Assembly: GCF_001968815.1 (NCBI RefSeq)
Contig: NZ_MIEQ01000027.1
Location: 372,001-436,000, forward strand
Length of the DNA: 64,000 bases
Origin: Motiliproteus sp. MSK22-1
Lineage (GTDB): Bacteria; Pseudomonadota; Gammaproteobacteria; Pseudomonadales; Balneatricaceae
Reading direction: 5' to 3'
In this document: positions 8,823 through 17,545 of the stretch, one piece after another
Numbering within the stretch: the stretch's first letter is position 1
Layout: each line of letters starts with the position of its first letter
Notes under the pieces: model-generated
Told to the model about the DNA's origin: nothing
What the model saw: the letters and a program-made list of their open reading frames with translations, nothing else
The model's database searches: none
Made by a program: the position numbers and the translations under genes

Positions 8823-9911
8823 ATGTCCCTCCTGTTAGAAAACATAGATCGTGTCGTTGACGGTGAGTTTCACCTCAACAGCATAAACCTCTCTCTCGAG
8901 CCGGGGTCTTTTAACGTTCTGCTTGGACGTACCCTGGCTGGCAAAACTTCACTGATGAGAATAATGGCCGGTCTGGATCGGCCCCATAACGGTAAGATCG
9001 TTATGAATGGAGCGGATGTTACTGGGGTGCCGGTACAGAAGCGCAACATATCGATGGTTTACCAGCAATTCATCAATTATCCCAACCTGACGGTACGTGA
9101 GAATATTGCCTCACCCCTGAGGTTGGCGAAGATAAAAGAGTCCCAGATTAATACACGGGTAAAGGAAACTGCTGCCATGTTGCAGATAGAGCAGTTTTTA
9201 GACCGTTATCCGTTAGAGCTTTCTGGAGGTCAGCAGCAGCGTACTGCCATGGCGCGAGCGCTGGTTAAAGATGCCAGCTTGATCTTGTTTGATGAGCCTT
9301 TGGTTAATCTGGATTATAAATTGCGGGAAGAACTCCGGGTGGAATTGCGGGAGTTGTTCAAGGCCCGTAACTCTATAGCGGTATATGCTACAACAGAGCC
9401 TAATGAGGCCCTCGCTCTTGGTGGGACGACAACCTTATTGCATGAAGGTCGGATGATTCAGTCCGGTCCTACTCCTGATGTCTATCGTGAGCCTGTGGAT
9501 GTGGATGCGGCAGATTTATTCAGTGAGCCCCCCATCAATCTGGTTCGAGGCTGGGTGACTGAAAGTGAAGTCACTTTTGATGCTTCTGTTCATTTCCCGC
9601 TTAATCAGGACCTTAAGAGCCTTAAACCGGGTGACTATCGTTTTGGTATTCGTCCGAGTCATATCGGCCTGGTACCCCACAACGATGATGATCTAGAACT
9701 CTCGATGAATGTTGAACTGGCCGAAATCAGCGGTTCAGAAACCTTCCTGCACGTTAAGAATGATCACTTTAATCTTGTGCTGCAGTTGTCGGGGGTCCAT
9801 GCGTACCACACGGATACGCCGATAAAGATATATCTACCGACTCATAAACTGTTCGTTTTTAATTTGGGTGGGAAGATGATTCAGTCTCCGTCCCGTCTGG
9901 TTAAGGGGTAA
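8823..9911 (+). CDS. glpS: Glycerol-type ABC transporter ATPase, GlpS-like
   Basis: First of two ATP-binding subunits of a carbohydrate-type importer, matching GlpS of the Rhizobium leguminosarum glycerol system by sequence pattern and gene order. The Walker A loop is GRTLAGKTS. The signature LSGGQQQR is canonical and Walker B is LILFDEP. The switch histidine is absent: the usual THDQ is replaced by TTEP. A C-terminal MalK/TOBE-like regulatory part follows residue 240. The ATG at 8823 has AGGA eight bases upstream; the frame is also open from a TTG 51 bases earlier, which is less likely. It is the promoter-proximal gene of the operon and pairs with the next ATPase. Glycerol as substrate is inferred from gene order. 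Confidence 0.88.
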   Translation: MSLLLENIDRVVDGEFHLNSINLSLEPGSFNVLLGRTLAGKTSLMRIMAGLDRPHNGKIVMNGADVTGVPVQKRNISMVYQQFINYPNLTVRENIASPLRLAKIKESQINTRVKETAAMLQIEQFLDRYPLELSGGQQQRTAMARALVKDASLILFDEPLVNLDYKLREELRVELRELFKARNSIAVYATTEPNEALALGGTTTLLHEGRMIQSGPTPDVYREPVDVDAADLFSEPPINLVRGWVTESEVTFDASVHFPLNQDLKSLKPGDYRFGIRPSHIGLVPHNDDDLELSMNVELAEISGSETFLHVKNDHFNLVLQLSGVHAYHTDTPIKIYLPTHKLFVFNLGGKMIQSPSRLVKG

Positions 9912-9917
9912 CGCAAC

Positions 9918-11048
9918 ATGTCAGAAATACATCTGAAAGCCTTGGCCCATAGTTATAGTAAGACACCAACGGGACCAGAAGACTATGCCATTCGTGAAAT
10001 GGATCATGTCTGGGAACAGGGGGGAGCCTATGCGCTGCTGGGGCCATCCGGCTGCGGCAAGAGCACCTTGCTAAATATCATTTCCGGTTTGTTGACTCCT
10101 TCTGATGGTGATGTGCTGTTCGACGGTAAAGACGTTAAGCACTTGCCTCCTCAGGATCGGAATATCGCACAGGTTTTCCAGTTTCCTGTGATTTACGATT
10201 CTATGACTGTGTTTGAAAACCTTGCATTTCCGTTGCGAAACATGAACGTTGCCGAAGCCAAGGTGCAGACCAAAGTTCACGAGATTGCTGAAATTCTCGA
10301 GTTGCATCCTGTGCTGAACAAGAAAGCCAAGAACTTAACTGCGGACGAGAAGCAGAAAGTCTCTATGGGGCGTGGTCTTGTTCGGGATGATGTTTCCGCA
10401 ATTCTGTTTGATGAGCCACTGACGGTTATTGATCCGCAGTTGAAATGGAAGTTGCGACGTAAGCTCAAACAGATTCACGAGCAGTTCAATATCACTATGG
10501 TTTATGTAACCCACGATCAGCTGGAAGCTTCCACTTTTGCTGACAAAATTGCGGTTATGTATGGCGGTCAAATTGTTCAATTTGGTACACCGCGTGATTT
10601 GTTTGAAAACCCGAATCATACCTTTGTGGGTTATTTCATCGGTAGTCCAGGGATGAACCTGATCGACGTTAAGCCTGTTGCTGGTGGTGTTGCCTTTGAT
10701 GGTATCCAGGTTCCGCTTAGCGACGAGTTGAACAAGATCCTCAGCGAAGTGCCTTACAACAGCATCAAAATTGGTATTCGTCCAGAGTTCGTGCATGTCT
10801 GGGATAAAGCCACAGAGGATGCATACGAGTGTGACGTACTGCACATGGAGGATTTGGGTACTTACAAAATCCTGACGCTGAAACTGGGTGGACAGGATAT
10901 CAAGGTTCGCCTGGGCGAAGACCACGATGTTCCGGTAAACAAAGCCTACGTTAGTTTCCCGGAACAATGGCTGAAACTTTACGTAGATGACTATTTGGTT
11001 GAAGAACCCTCGGTTGAAGATCAGGTGGTAGAGGAGGCTCACGCATGA
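9918..11048 (+). CDS. glpT: Glycerol-type ABC transporter ATPase, GlpT-like
   Basis: Second ATP-binding subunit. Walker A is GPSGCGKST and Walker B is AILFDEP. The switch histidine is kept (YVTHDQ), but the signature is degenerate: LTADEKQ in place of LSGGQ. It is thus complementary to the upstream subunit, and the pair should form one competent and one degenerate ATP site. The C-terminal 130 residues look like a MalK/TOBE regulatory region. It starts six bases after the glpS stop with AAGGGG upstream. Its stop overlaps the permease start as ATGA. The symbol follows the rhizobial glycerol operon, not the E. coli glycerol-3-phosphate antiporter also called GlpT. Confidence 0.88.
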   Translation: MSEIHLKALAHSYSKTPTGPEDYAIREMDHVWEQGGAYALLGPSGCGKSTLLNIISGLLTPSDGDVLFDGKDVKHLPPQDRNIAQVFQFPVIYDSMTVFENLAFPLRNMNVAEAKVQTKVHEIAEILELHPVLNKKAKNLTADEKQKVSMGRGLVRDDVSAILFDEPLTVIDPQLKWKLRRKLKQIHEQFNITMVYVTHDQLEASTFADKIAVMYGGQIVQFGTPRDLFENPNHTFVGYFIGSPGMNLIDVKPVAGGVAFDGIQVPLSDELNKILSEVPYNSIKIGIRPEFVHVWDKATEDAYECDVLHMEDLGTYKILTLKLGGQDIKVRLGEDHDVPVNKAYVSFPEQWLKLYVDDYLVEEPSVEDQVVEEAHA

Positions 11049-11911
11049 ACAAGGTAGAAAACAATAAAGCCTGGTGGCTTGTGCTACCGGTGTTTTTACT
11101 GGTGGCGTTTTCCGCTGTGGTACCGTTGATGACAGTGGTCAATTATTCGGTACAGGATATCTTTGATGCTAATACAGCCGTTTTTGTGGGGGTTGAATGG
11201 TACCGTGAAGTACTACAGGATTCACGCCTGCAAGACTCACTAGTCCGCCAGTTTATCTACTCCTTTGCGGTGTTGCTGATCGAGGTACCATTGGGCATCG
11301 CTGTTGCCCTGATGATGCCAACCAAAGGCAGAATGGCATCACTGTGTTTGATTTTGCTGGCTATACCACTGCTGATTCCATTGAACGTGGTAGGTACTAT
11401 CTGGCAAATCTTTGGCCGGGCAGATATCGGTTTGTTTGGCTGGGCTCTTAACAGTATTGGAATTGACTACAACTATGCTTCCAACACGGCCGATGCCTGG
11501 GTAACCGTTGTATTGATGGATGTTTGGCATTGGACTTCTCTGGTTGCACTGTTGTGCTATTCCGGTTTGCGGGCGATACCGGATGCCTTTTACCAGGCGG
11601 CTCATATTGACCGGGCTTCAAACTGGGCAATTTTCCGCTATATCCAACTCCCTCGTCTCAAAAGTGTTTTGGTGATCGGTATTCTGCTGCGCTTTATGGA
11701 CAGCTTTATGATCTATACCGAGCCATTTGTATTGACCGGTGGCGGACCCGGTAACTCAACGACCTTCCTGAGTCAGACGTTAACCAAAATGGCGATTGGT
11801 CAGTTTGATCTGGGGCCAGCTGCCGCATTCTCGCTCATCTACTTCCTGATTGTGTTGCTGGTGTCCTGGCTGTTCTTCACCACTATCACTCATATGGATA
11901 AAGATAAATAG
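11045..11911 (+). CDS. glpP: ABC transporter permease, GlpP-like
   Basis: MalF/UgpA-type inner-membrane permease of 288 residues with about six hydrophobic segments, the first being AWWLVLPVFLLVAFSAVVPL near residues 10-30. The EAA-type cytoplasmic loop that docks on the ATPase is visible as AAHIDRASNWAIFRYIQLPRL. The conserved TGGGPGNST block lies near the C terminus. Its start overlaps the glpT stop by four bases, and the next permease begins 10 bases later. Together the two permeases form the channel. The symbol is assigned from operon order. Confidence 0.88.
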   Translation: MNKVENNKAWWLVLPVFLLVAFSAVVPLMTVVNYSVQDIFDANTAVFVGVEWYREVLQDSRLQDSLVRQFIYSFAVLLIEVPLGIAVALMMPTKGRMASLCLILLAIPLLIPLNVVGTIWQIFGRADIGLFGWALNSIGIDYNYASNTADAWVTVVLMDVWHWTSLVALLCYSGLRAIPDAFYQAAHIDRASNWAIFRYIQLPRLKSVLVIGILLRFMDSFMIYTEPFVLTGGGPGNSTTFLSQTLTKMAIGQFDLGPAAAFSLIYFLIVLLVSWLFFTTITHMDKDK

Positions 11912-11921
11912 GAGGCTCACC

Positions 11922-12728
11922 ATGAATCATAGTAAGCGCAAATCCTTTGGTATGAGTCTGTTTATCTTATTCATACTGATACCGATATATTGGTTGCTGA
12001 ACATGTCGTTCAAGCATAATGAGGAGATTCTGGGCGGACTTTCCCTTTGGCCTCAGGATTTCACCTTTGACAACTATATAACTATTTTCACGGACCCTTC
12101 CTGGTACATGGGGTACGTAAACTCAATGACTTATGTAGCGATGAATATGGTCATTACGCTACTGGTCGCATTACCAGCCGCTTATGCTTTTAGCCGCTAT
12201 AAGTTCGTCGGTGATAAGCACCTTTTCTTCTGGTTGCTGAGTAACCGGATGGCACCACCCGCAGTATTCTTGCTGCCTTTTTTCCAGCTTTACTCATCTG
12301 TTGGGCTGTTTGATACCCACATTGCGGTTGCTCTGGCCCATTGCCTGTTCAGTGTTCCATTGGCTGTATGGATTCTGGAAGGTTTTATGTCGGGAGTTCC
12401 TCGTGAGATTGATGAGACAGCTTATATCGATGGTTACAGCTTTCCTCGTTTTTTCATTCGCATTTTCATTCCGATGATTAGCTCAGGAATTGGTGTAACA
12501 GCGTTCTTCAGCTTTATGTTTTCCTGGGTTGAACTCTTATTAGCCCGGACCCTGACTTCAGTAGAAGCGAAACCGATTGCTGCGATCATGACACGAACGG
12601 TTACTGCCTCTGGGATTGATTGGGGAGTGTTGGCCGCTGCGGGTGTACTAACCATTATCCCTGGTGTTTTGGTGGTCTACTTCGTTCGAAATCATGTTGC
12701 CAAGGGCTTTGCTCTGGGACGGGTTTAA
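11922..12728 (+). CDS. glpQ: ABC transporter permease, GlpQ-like
   Basis: MalG/UgpE-type second permease of 268 residues. Hydrophobic segments start with FGMSLFILFILIPIYWLL. The EAA-type loop is ETAYIDGYSFPRFFIRIFIP. The ATG at 11922 has AGGAGG six bases upstream; a longer open frame from 11850 overlaps glpP and lacks such a site. The gene ends before a short gap with a 10-bp hairpin, then the small glpU-like gene. The symbol here means the rhizobial ABC permease, not glycerophosphodiesterase. Confidence 0.88.
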   Translation: MNHSKRKSFGMSLFILFILIPIYWLLNMSFKHNEEILGGLSLWPQDFTFDNYITIFTDPSWYMGYVNSMTYVAMNMVITLLVALPAAYAFSRYKFVGDKHLFFWLLSNRMAPPAVFLLPFFQLYSSVGLFDTHIAVALAHCLFSVPLAVWILEGFMSGVPREIDETAYIDGYSFPRFFIRIFIPMISSGIGVTAFFSFMFSWVELLLARTLTSVEAKPIAAIMTRTVTASGIDWGVLAAAGVLTIIPGVLVVYFVRNHVAKGFALGRV

Positions 12729-12744
12729 TTACGATAAGTGCCTG

Positions 12745-12775
12745 ATCTACAGGTGTCACTCAGGTACCTGTAGAT
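12745..12775 (+). other. Intra-operon RNA hairpin
   Basis: The perfect 10-bp arms ATCTACAGGT and ACCTGTAGAT enclose an 11-base loop between the second permease and the glpU-like gene. No T tract follows. It may set relative mRNA levels by stabilising the upstream message, but that is inferred. Confidence 0.6.
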
Positions 12776-12811
12776 AACCGCTTATTAGATATATTTTTGA
12801 GGAGAACGATC

Positions 12812-13084
12812 ATGAGTTGGATGGCTTGGACACCGGTAACGGCCAGTTTTTTCAGCATCATTGCAGCGATTCTGGCATGTATGACCTTCTACGAAATCAA
12901 AGTGCCTTGTACTGAACGAAAAGGTTTTTTACCGATACCCACGACCCGAGGAGACCGTTTGTTTATCGGTCTGCTAAGCAGTGCTTATGTGCACTTGTTG
13001 TTTGTCGGCTTTTCCGAAGCGTCACTGTTTATTCCTTTAGCGCTCTGCGTTGTCTGGCTGCTTTGTTTGCTCCGATGGGGGTAG
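12812..13084 (+). CDS. glpU: DUF2160 small membrane protein, GlpU-like
   Basis: A 90-residue protein with three likely membrane segments: near 8-27 (TPVTASFFSIIAAILACMTF), near 52-66 and near 70-88. It carries a conserved-looking middle KGFLPIPTTRGDRLFIGLL. It matches the DUF2160 family, found inside glycerol-type ABC operons between permease and binding protein, as here. Its role in transport is unknown. The ATG at 12812 with GAGGAGA six to seven bases upstream is chosen over a TTG at 12797. A 286-base gap with no recognised feature separates it from the binding-protein gene. Confidence 0.82.
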   Translation: MSWMAWTPVTASFFSIIAAILACMTFYEIKVPCTERKGFLPIPTTRGDRLFIGLLSSAYVHLLFVGFSEASLFIPLALCVVWLLCLLRWG

Positions 13085-13370
13085 GCATACAACCGACTAA
13101 GACAGTGACTAAACCAAGAACTACAGGCTTTGCTCATGCCCTGGCTGAGTGAAGAGTAGCGAGACACTATGGAAAATACACTCAATACCTATTGGCAGCA
13201 GCGTGGCGACAGCATTTTCATGCACATCGTAACCACGTCTTTTTGTCAGATTGTATGAAGTGAATAGCCAGTCTCATCTGTCAGTAGCAACTGACACACT
13301 TTGCTGTTGAATACACACCTGAGTGTTGATACAGCGATAATCCATGACCATAAACCAACAGAGGTTGAAA

Positions 13371-15110
13371 ATGGAAAACAATAAAAAATTGCCAAAGATG
13401 CTCTTGCTTAGTGCGGCCATCTCTATGGCGACCATGAGCATGACGGTAAATGCCGACCAGTATTCTGATGCTGCCGGAAAATGGCTGAATAAGGAGTTCA
13501 CCGCTTCTACTCTGAATCAAGCTGAGCAGCTGAAGGAAATGGCTTGGTTTACTGAAGCGGGTAAGCCTTTTCGCGGCATGACAATCAATGTGGCTTCCGA
13601 AACCATTGCGACTCATGAATATGAGTCAAAGGTATTGGCTAAAGCATTTGAAGAAATCACCGGAATCAAAGTTGTTCACGATCTGATCCAGGAAGGTGAT
13701 GTGGTTGAAAAGCTGCAGACACAGATGCAGTCGGATCGTAACATCTATGATGCCTACATCAATGATTCCGATCTGATTGGCACTCACTTCCGTTACGGTA
13801 AAGTTGTTCCTATCTCCGATATGATCAAAGGAGAGGCGAAGGATTACACCTTACCGACGCTTGATCTGGAAGACTTTATCGGTCTGTCTTTTACTACTGG
13901 ACCTGACGGAAAAATCTATCAGCTGCCTGACCAGCAGTTTGCCAACCTGTATTGGTTCCGTGCTGACTGGTTTGCGCGAGATGACCTTAAAAAGCAATTC
14001 AAGGAAATCTATGGCTATGAGCTGGGTGTACCAGAGAACTGGTCTGCCTATGAAGATATCGCTGAGTTCTTCTCTATCCACGTTAAGGAAATTGATGGAG
14101 AGCGCGTATACGGACACATGGATTACGGTAAGAAAGACCCGTCCCTGGGATGGCGTTTCACGGACGCCTGGTTCTCCATGGCTGGCGCGGGTGACAAGAG
14201 CTTACCGAACGGCTTTCCAGTTGACGAATGGGGAATTCGTGTCGAAGGTTGCAGTCCTGTAGGTTCCAGTGTTGAGCGCGGAGGTGCGACCAACGGTCCG
14301 GCCGCTGTCTATGCTACCACCAAATATGTGGATTGGCTGCGAAAGTACGCGCCACCTGAAGCTCAGGGCATGACATTTGGTGAAGCGGGTCCTGTACCTG
14401 CACAGGGTGCTATTGCTCAGCAGATCTTCTGGTACACCGCCTTTACTTCCGCGATGAACAAGAAAGGTTTGCCGGTTGTAAATGAGGACGGCACACCAAA
14501 ATGGCGAATGGCTCCTTCTCCGAAGGGACCATACTGGCAAGAGGGTATGAAGTTGGGATATCAGGACACTGGTTCCTGGACATTCCTGAACTCCACACCT
14601 GAAAAGCGTCGTCTGGCAGCTTGGTTGTACGCTCAGTTCACCGTATCCAAGACAGTTTCTCTACAGAAGACGCTTGTGGGGCTGACGCCAATTCGAGAGT
14701 CTGATATCAATTCTCAGGCTATGACTGATGCTGCACCTAAGCTGGGTGGTCTGGTTGAATTCTACCGCAGTCCTGCGCGGACTCAGTGGACGCCAACCGG
14801 AACTAATGTTCCTGACTATCCCAAGCTGGCTCAGCTGTGGTGGCAGTATGTTGCGGAAGCAGCCAGTGGCGAGAAAACGCCTCAGGCAGCGCTGGATGGA
14901 CTGGCCAAAGCACAGGATAAAGTCCTTAAGCGTCTTGAGCGTGCAGGTGTTCAGGGCGAATGTGGTCCTAAACTGAATGCCAAGCGTGATGCGAACTATT
15001 GGTTGAGTCAGCCGGGTTCTCCTAAGGCCAAGTTGGCTAATGAGAAGCCACAGGGCAAAACCATTGACTACAACACTCTACTGAAAAGCTGGCAGCAGGC
15101 TTCTAAGTAA
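13371..15110 (+). CDS. glpV: Periplasmic binding protein, GlpV-like
   Basis: Solute-binding protein of the ABC importer, 579 residues. This is unusually long for a sugar-binding protein but close to the length I recall for rhizobial GlpV. A signal peptide is visible (LPKMLLLSAAISMATMSMTV followed by NADQ). The mature protein has the extracellular binding-protein pattern, with FEEITGIKVVHD near the N terminus and Trp/Tyr-rich blocks such as ANLYWFRADWF and LGWRFTDAWFSMAGAG. The ATG at 13371 has GAGG six bases upstream; an earlier ATG at 13344 is less well placed. It closes the operon. Glycerol or a related polyol is the expected ligand from operon type. Confidence 0.88.
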   Translation: MENNKKLPKMLLLSAAISMATMSMTVNADQYSDAAGKWLNKEFTASTLNQAEQLKEMAWFTEAGKPFRGMTINVASETIATHEYESKVLAKAFEEITGIKVVHDLIQEGDVVEKLQTQMQSDRNIYDAYINDSDLIGTHFRYGKVVPISDMIKGEAKDYTLPTLDLEDFIGLSFTTGPDGKIYQLPDQQFANLYWFRADWFARDDLKKQFKEIYGYELGVPENWSAYEDIAEFFSIHVKEIDGERVYGHMDYGKKDPSLGWRFTDAWFSMAGAGDKSLPNGFPVDEWGIRVEGCSPVGSSVERGGATNGPAAVYATTKYVDWLRKYAPPEAQGMTFGEAGPVPAQGAIAQQIFWYTAFTSAMNKKGLPVVNEDGTPKWRMAPSPKGPYWQEGMKLGYQDTGSWTFLNSTPEKRRLAAWLYAQFTVSKTVSLQKTLVGLTPIRESDINSQAMTDAAPKLGGLVEFYRSPARTQWTPTGTNVPDYPKLAQLWWQYVAEAASGEKTPQAALDGLAKAQDKVLKRLERAGVQGECGPKLNAKRDANYWLSQPGSPKAKLANEKPQGKTIDYNTLLKSWQQASK

Positions 15111-15244
15111 ATCAGAGCTTGTAGGTTAAGAGTTCGTAAGTCAGCGGTCGATTTCTGATAGCAGATATGTAGGGGGCGGCGAGCAGAGTTCTGTGCCTAA
15201 TCGGCATTTCGTCGACCCGGACTATCAAACCCGACCCAGGTGAT

Positions 15245-15276
15245 CCAACACTGTACGCTATTACGTACAGTGTTGG
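15245..15276 (+). terminator. Strong hairpin after glpV
   Basis: The perfect 13-bp arms CCAACACTGTACG and CGTACAGTGTTGG enclose a six-base loop, 135 bases after the binding-protein stop. The bases that follow are pyrimidine-rich (GTTCCATTTCATTCC) but not a clean T run. It is either a weak intrinsic terminator or an mRNA-stabilising stem. Nothing else is seen in the 333-base gap before the chemoreceptor gene. Confidence 0.55.
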
Positions 15277-15443
15277 GTTCCATTTCATTCCAAAGCGGCC
15301 AGTAAAGCCTTTATTGGCTTTTTGCAGCCAGTGTATTTCTTTGAAAGCCACTTTTTGACGAACCTGTGAGATGCGTTCGTTTGGACTATCCAGCCAGGCA
15401 TGGCCATGCAAAAAAACAACAAACCAAGCCGAGGTCCGTCCCC

Positions 15444-17450
15444 GTGAAAAAACTCTCTATTATCCTTCGTATGTATATTGGATTTGGATTTCTCTGCAGT
15501 GTCATTCTGCTTCTGGGAGGAAGTAACTGGTGGATGCTGGAGCAAATGACTGCCAAGGTGCAGCTGATCTCTGAAGATGCATTTCCGATTCAAAGTCAGG
15601 CGGCAGAGTTGGCTACTGACAGTCTTAGAGCAGGAAAGCTGGTGCTGGATCTGGCTAAACTGGAAAGCACCGAAGAAGTGGAGCTTGAGTACCAAGCGGC
15701 GCAAGAACAATTCAAAAAGATTTCTGATCAACTGCTGGTGCTTACTGATCATGCACAGCAGTACTCCCACAGCTCCGGACTCGAAGAGCCGCTTGCTGCT
15801 ATAAATAATGACTTTATACAACTGACGACTCAAGCTGATCAACTCAAGCAGTTGCTCGTTGGCAGTCTTCAGGTTGCCAGCCAAATACAAGCTGGGTTAT
15901 CAAACTTATTGTTGCAATCAGCGGAAATGAAACAGCTGGTCAGTAAGTTGTCACGCAAAATGGCCGCGGAGGATATTTACGTTTCAGAGTTGGTAACCAC
16001 CATTATGAATCGCTTCTCCAACGTAGAATTTCTGGTTATGAAAATGGTGAATACAGCGGAGCCTGAGAAATTGGCCGAGTTAGTTGAGCGTATTCGTTTC
16101 AATACCAAAGCTTTTAGTGAAGATATGGCAGACTTGCAGGAAGAAGTCCCAGAGCTTGCACCGATGAAAGAGGACCATGAACACTATCTGTCAGGGCTCA
16201 ACAGTGATGAAGGAATTATCGGGCAATATTTTAATTACCGAAAAAGCCTGGACATGATCGGCCAGGAAATGCAAAAAGTTTCAACACTGATTGGACATGT
16301 TGATGGGGTTCTGGCCAGCGTAATTGACTACGGTAAATCTCGAGTCAATCGTTCGTCGGACCAGTTGAGGGCGACGTCGGCAACATCCGCAAGCTTCACA
16401 TTGGGTATTTTGGTTATTGCTCTGCTTTCAACCGTTATCGTTTCTTTGTTATTGGCGAGGCTAATCAAAACGCCGTTGAAATCGACATTGAGCAAAGTAA
16501 CCTCCATGGCTGAAGGGGATTTTAGTGAAAAAATGGAACGAGGCCATAGTGGTGAATTTATCGACTTGGCGAAATCCATTAATGTCCTGATTACATCCAT
16601 GCAGAAAATACTTTCCGAGTTACGTCAGTCAGCGGTAGAGCTGACAGCAGTCTCTGATTCGAATCAGCAGGTTTCTGACTTAGTAAGAGAGAGACTTGGT
16701 CAGCAAAATCAAGAGATTACCAGCGTTGCCACCGCTATTACAGAAATGGAGGCTGCGATTGGCGAAGTCGCCCGTAATACGGTCAACAGCCAGGAATTAG
16801 CTAACTCTGTGGATGAAGATGTCAATCGTGGCCAGCAGATAATGGAGCAGAATCTTGCGACTATCGACTCCTTGGACAGCCGTATGGCGGAGACTTCCAG
16901 TGTCGTAGGAAAGCTGGCATCCTCAGCGCAAGAGATTGGCACTATTACCCGAGTGATTGAAGAAATTGCAGATAAGACTAATTTGCTGGCGCTGAATGCA
17001 GCAATTGAAGCTGCTCGTGCCGGTGAGCAGGGCCGAGGATTTGCGGTAGTCGCAGACGAAGTCCGTGAACTGGCATCGAGAACAGCCAGTAGTACTGAGC
17101 TGATACGTGGAATGATTGCTCAGTTGAATCAGGATTCTGATCAGGCGGTTGGGGCGATGGATAGTAGTCGTAAACAACTGGATGCCAGCAAAACGTTGAT
17201 TCACCAGGCGTCATCAGAGATGAATACAATCCGTAGCAATATGTCGGAGATTCGTGCGACTGCTGATCAGGTCAGTTGTGCCATGCAAGAGCAGCAACAT
17301 GTCGCTGTTGAAGTAACGCGAAATATTAATGTGATTAGCTCGGTTGCCAGTGATAACTTCACTCAGATAGAGATCCTGGCCAGCAATGGCCAGCAACTCA
17401 AGGAACAGATGTTACAGATTGAGGCGATGGTGCAGCGATTCAGGACCTGA
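15444..17450 (+). CDS. Methyl-accepting chemotaxis protein
   Basis: Membrane chemoreceptor of about 668 residues. TM1 is near residues 8-30 ([17 protein letters not shown]). A long, Gln/Leu-rich, all-helical periplasmic sensor of about 280 residues follows. TM2 is near 316-345 ([19 protein letters not shown]), then a HAMP linker. The cytoplasmic signalling helices carry the CheA/CheW hairpin tip [20 protein letters not shown]. The frame is open from a GTG at 15366, but the GTG at 15444 with GAGG nine bases upstream starts directly before TM1. It lies between the glycerol-type transporter and an alcohol dehydrogenase, so the attractant may be the same compound; this is inferred. No cognate che genes are in the window. 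Confidence 0.93.
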   Translation: MKKLSIILRMYIGFGFLCSVILLLGGSNWWMLEQMTAKVQLISEDAFPIQSQAAELATDSLRAGKLVLDLAKLESTEEVELEYQAAQEQFKKISDQLLVLTDHAQQYSHSSGLEEPLAAINNDFIQLTTQADQLKQLLVGSLQVASQIQAGLSNLLLQSAEMKQLVSKLSRKMAAEDIYVSELVTTIMNRFSNVEFLVMKMVNTAEPEKLAELVERIRFNTKAFSEDMADLQEEVPELAPMKEDHEHYLSGLNSDEGIIGQYFNYRKSLDMIGQEMQKVSTLIGHVDGVLASVIDYGKSRVNRSSDQLRATSATSASFTLGILVIALLSTVIVSLLLARLIKTPLKSTLSKVTSMAEGDFSEKMERGHSGEFIDLAKSINVLITSMQKILSELRQSAVELTAVSDSNQQVSDLVRERLGQQNQEITSVATAITEMEAAIGEVARNTVNSQELANSVDEDVNRGQQIMEQNLATIDSLDSRMAETSSVVGKLASSAQEIGTITRVIEEIADKTNLLALNAAIEAARAGEQGRGFAVVADEVRELASRTASSTELIRGMIAQLNQDSDQAVGAMDSSRKQLDASKTLIHQASSEMNTIRSNMSEIRATADQVSCAMQEQQHVAVEVTRNINVISSVASDNFTQIEILASNGQQLKEQMLQIEAMVQRFRT

Positions 17451-17545
17451 TAGTCAGTCAGAAGGTTTATGATTCACTGTTCACTGGTCCGTAGCGCAGG
17501 GGCTGTACATACCTCTAACTTAGTACCTCAATTGAGAGCAGCTTT

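Noticed and set aside
10335-11042. 235-codon minus-strand frame
   Set aside because: Lies fully antisense inside the well-supported glpT-like ATPase gene; a shadow frame.
13085-13370. Possible small gene or RNA between glpU and glpV
   Set aside because: No open frame with a ribosome site and no convincing stem-loop.
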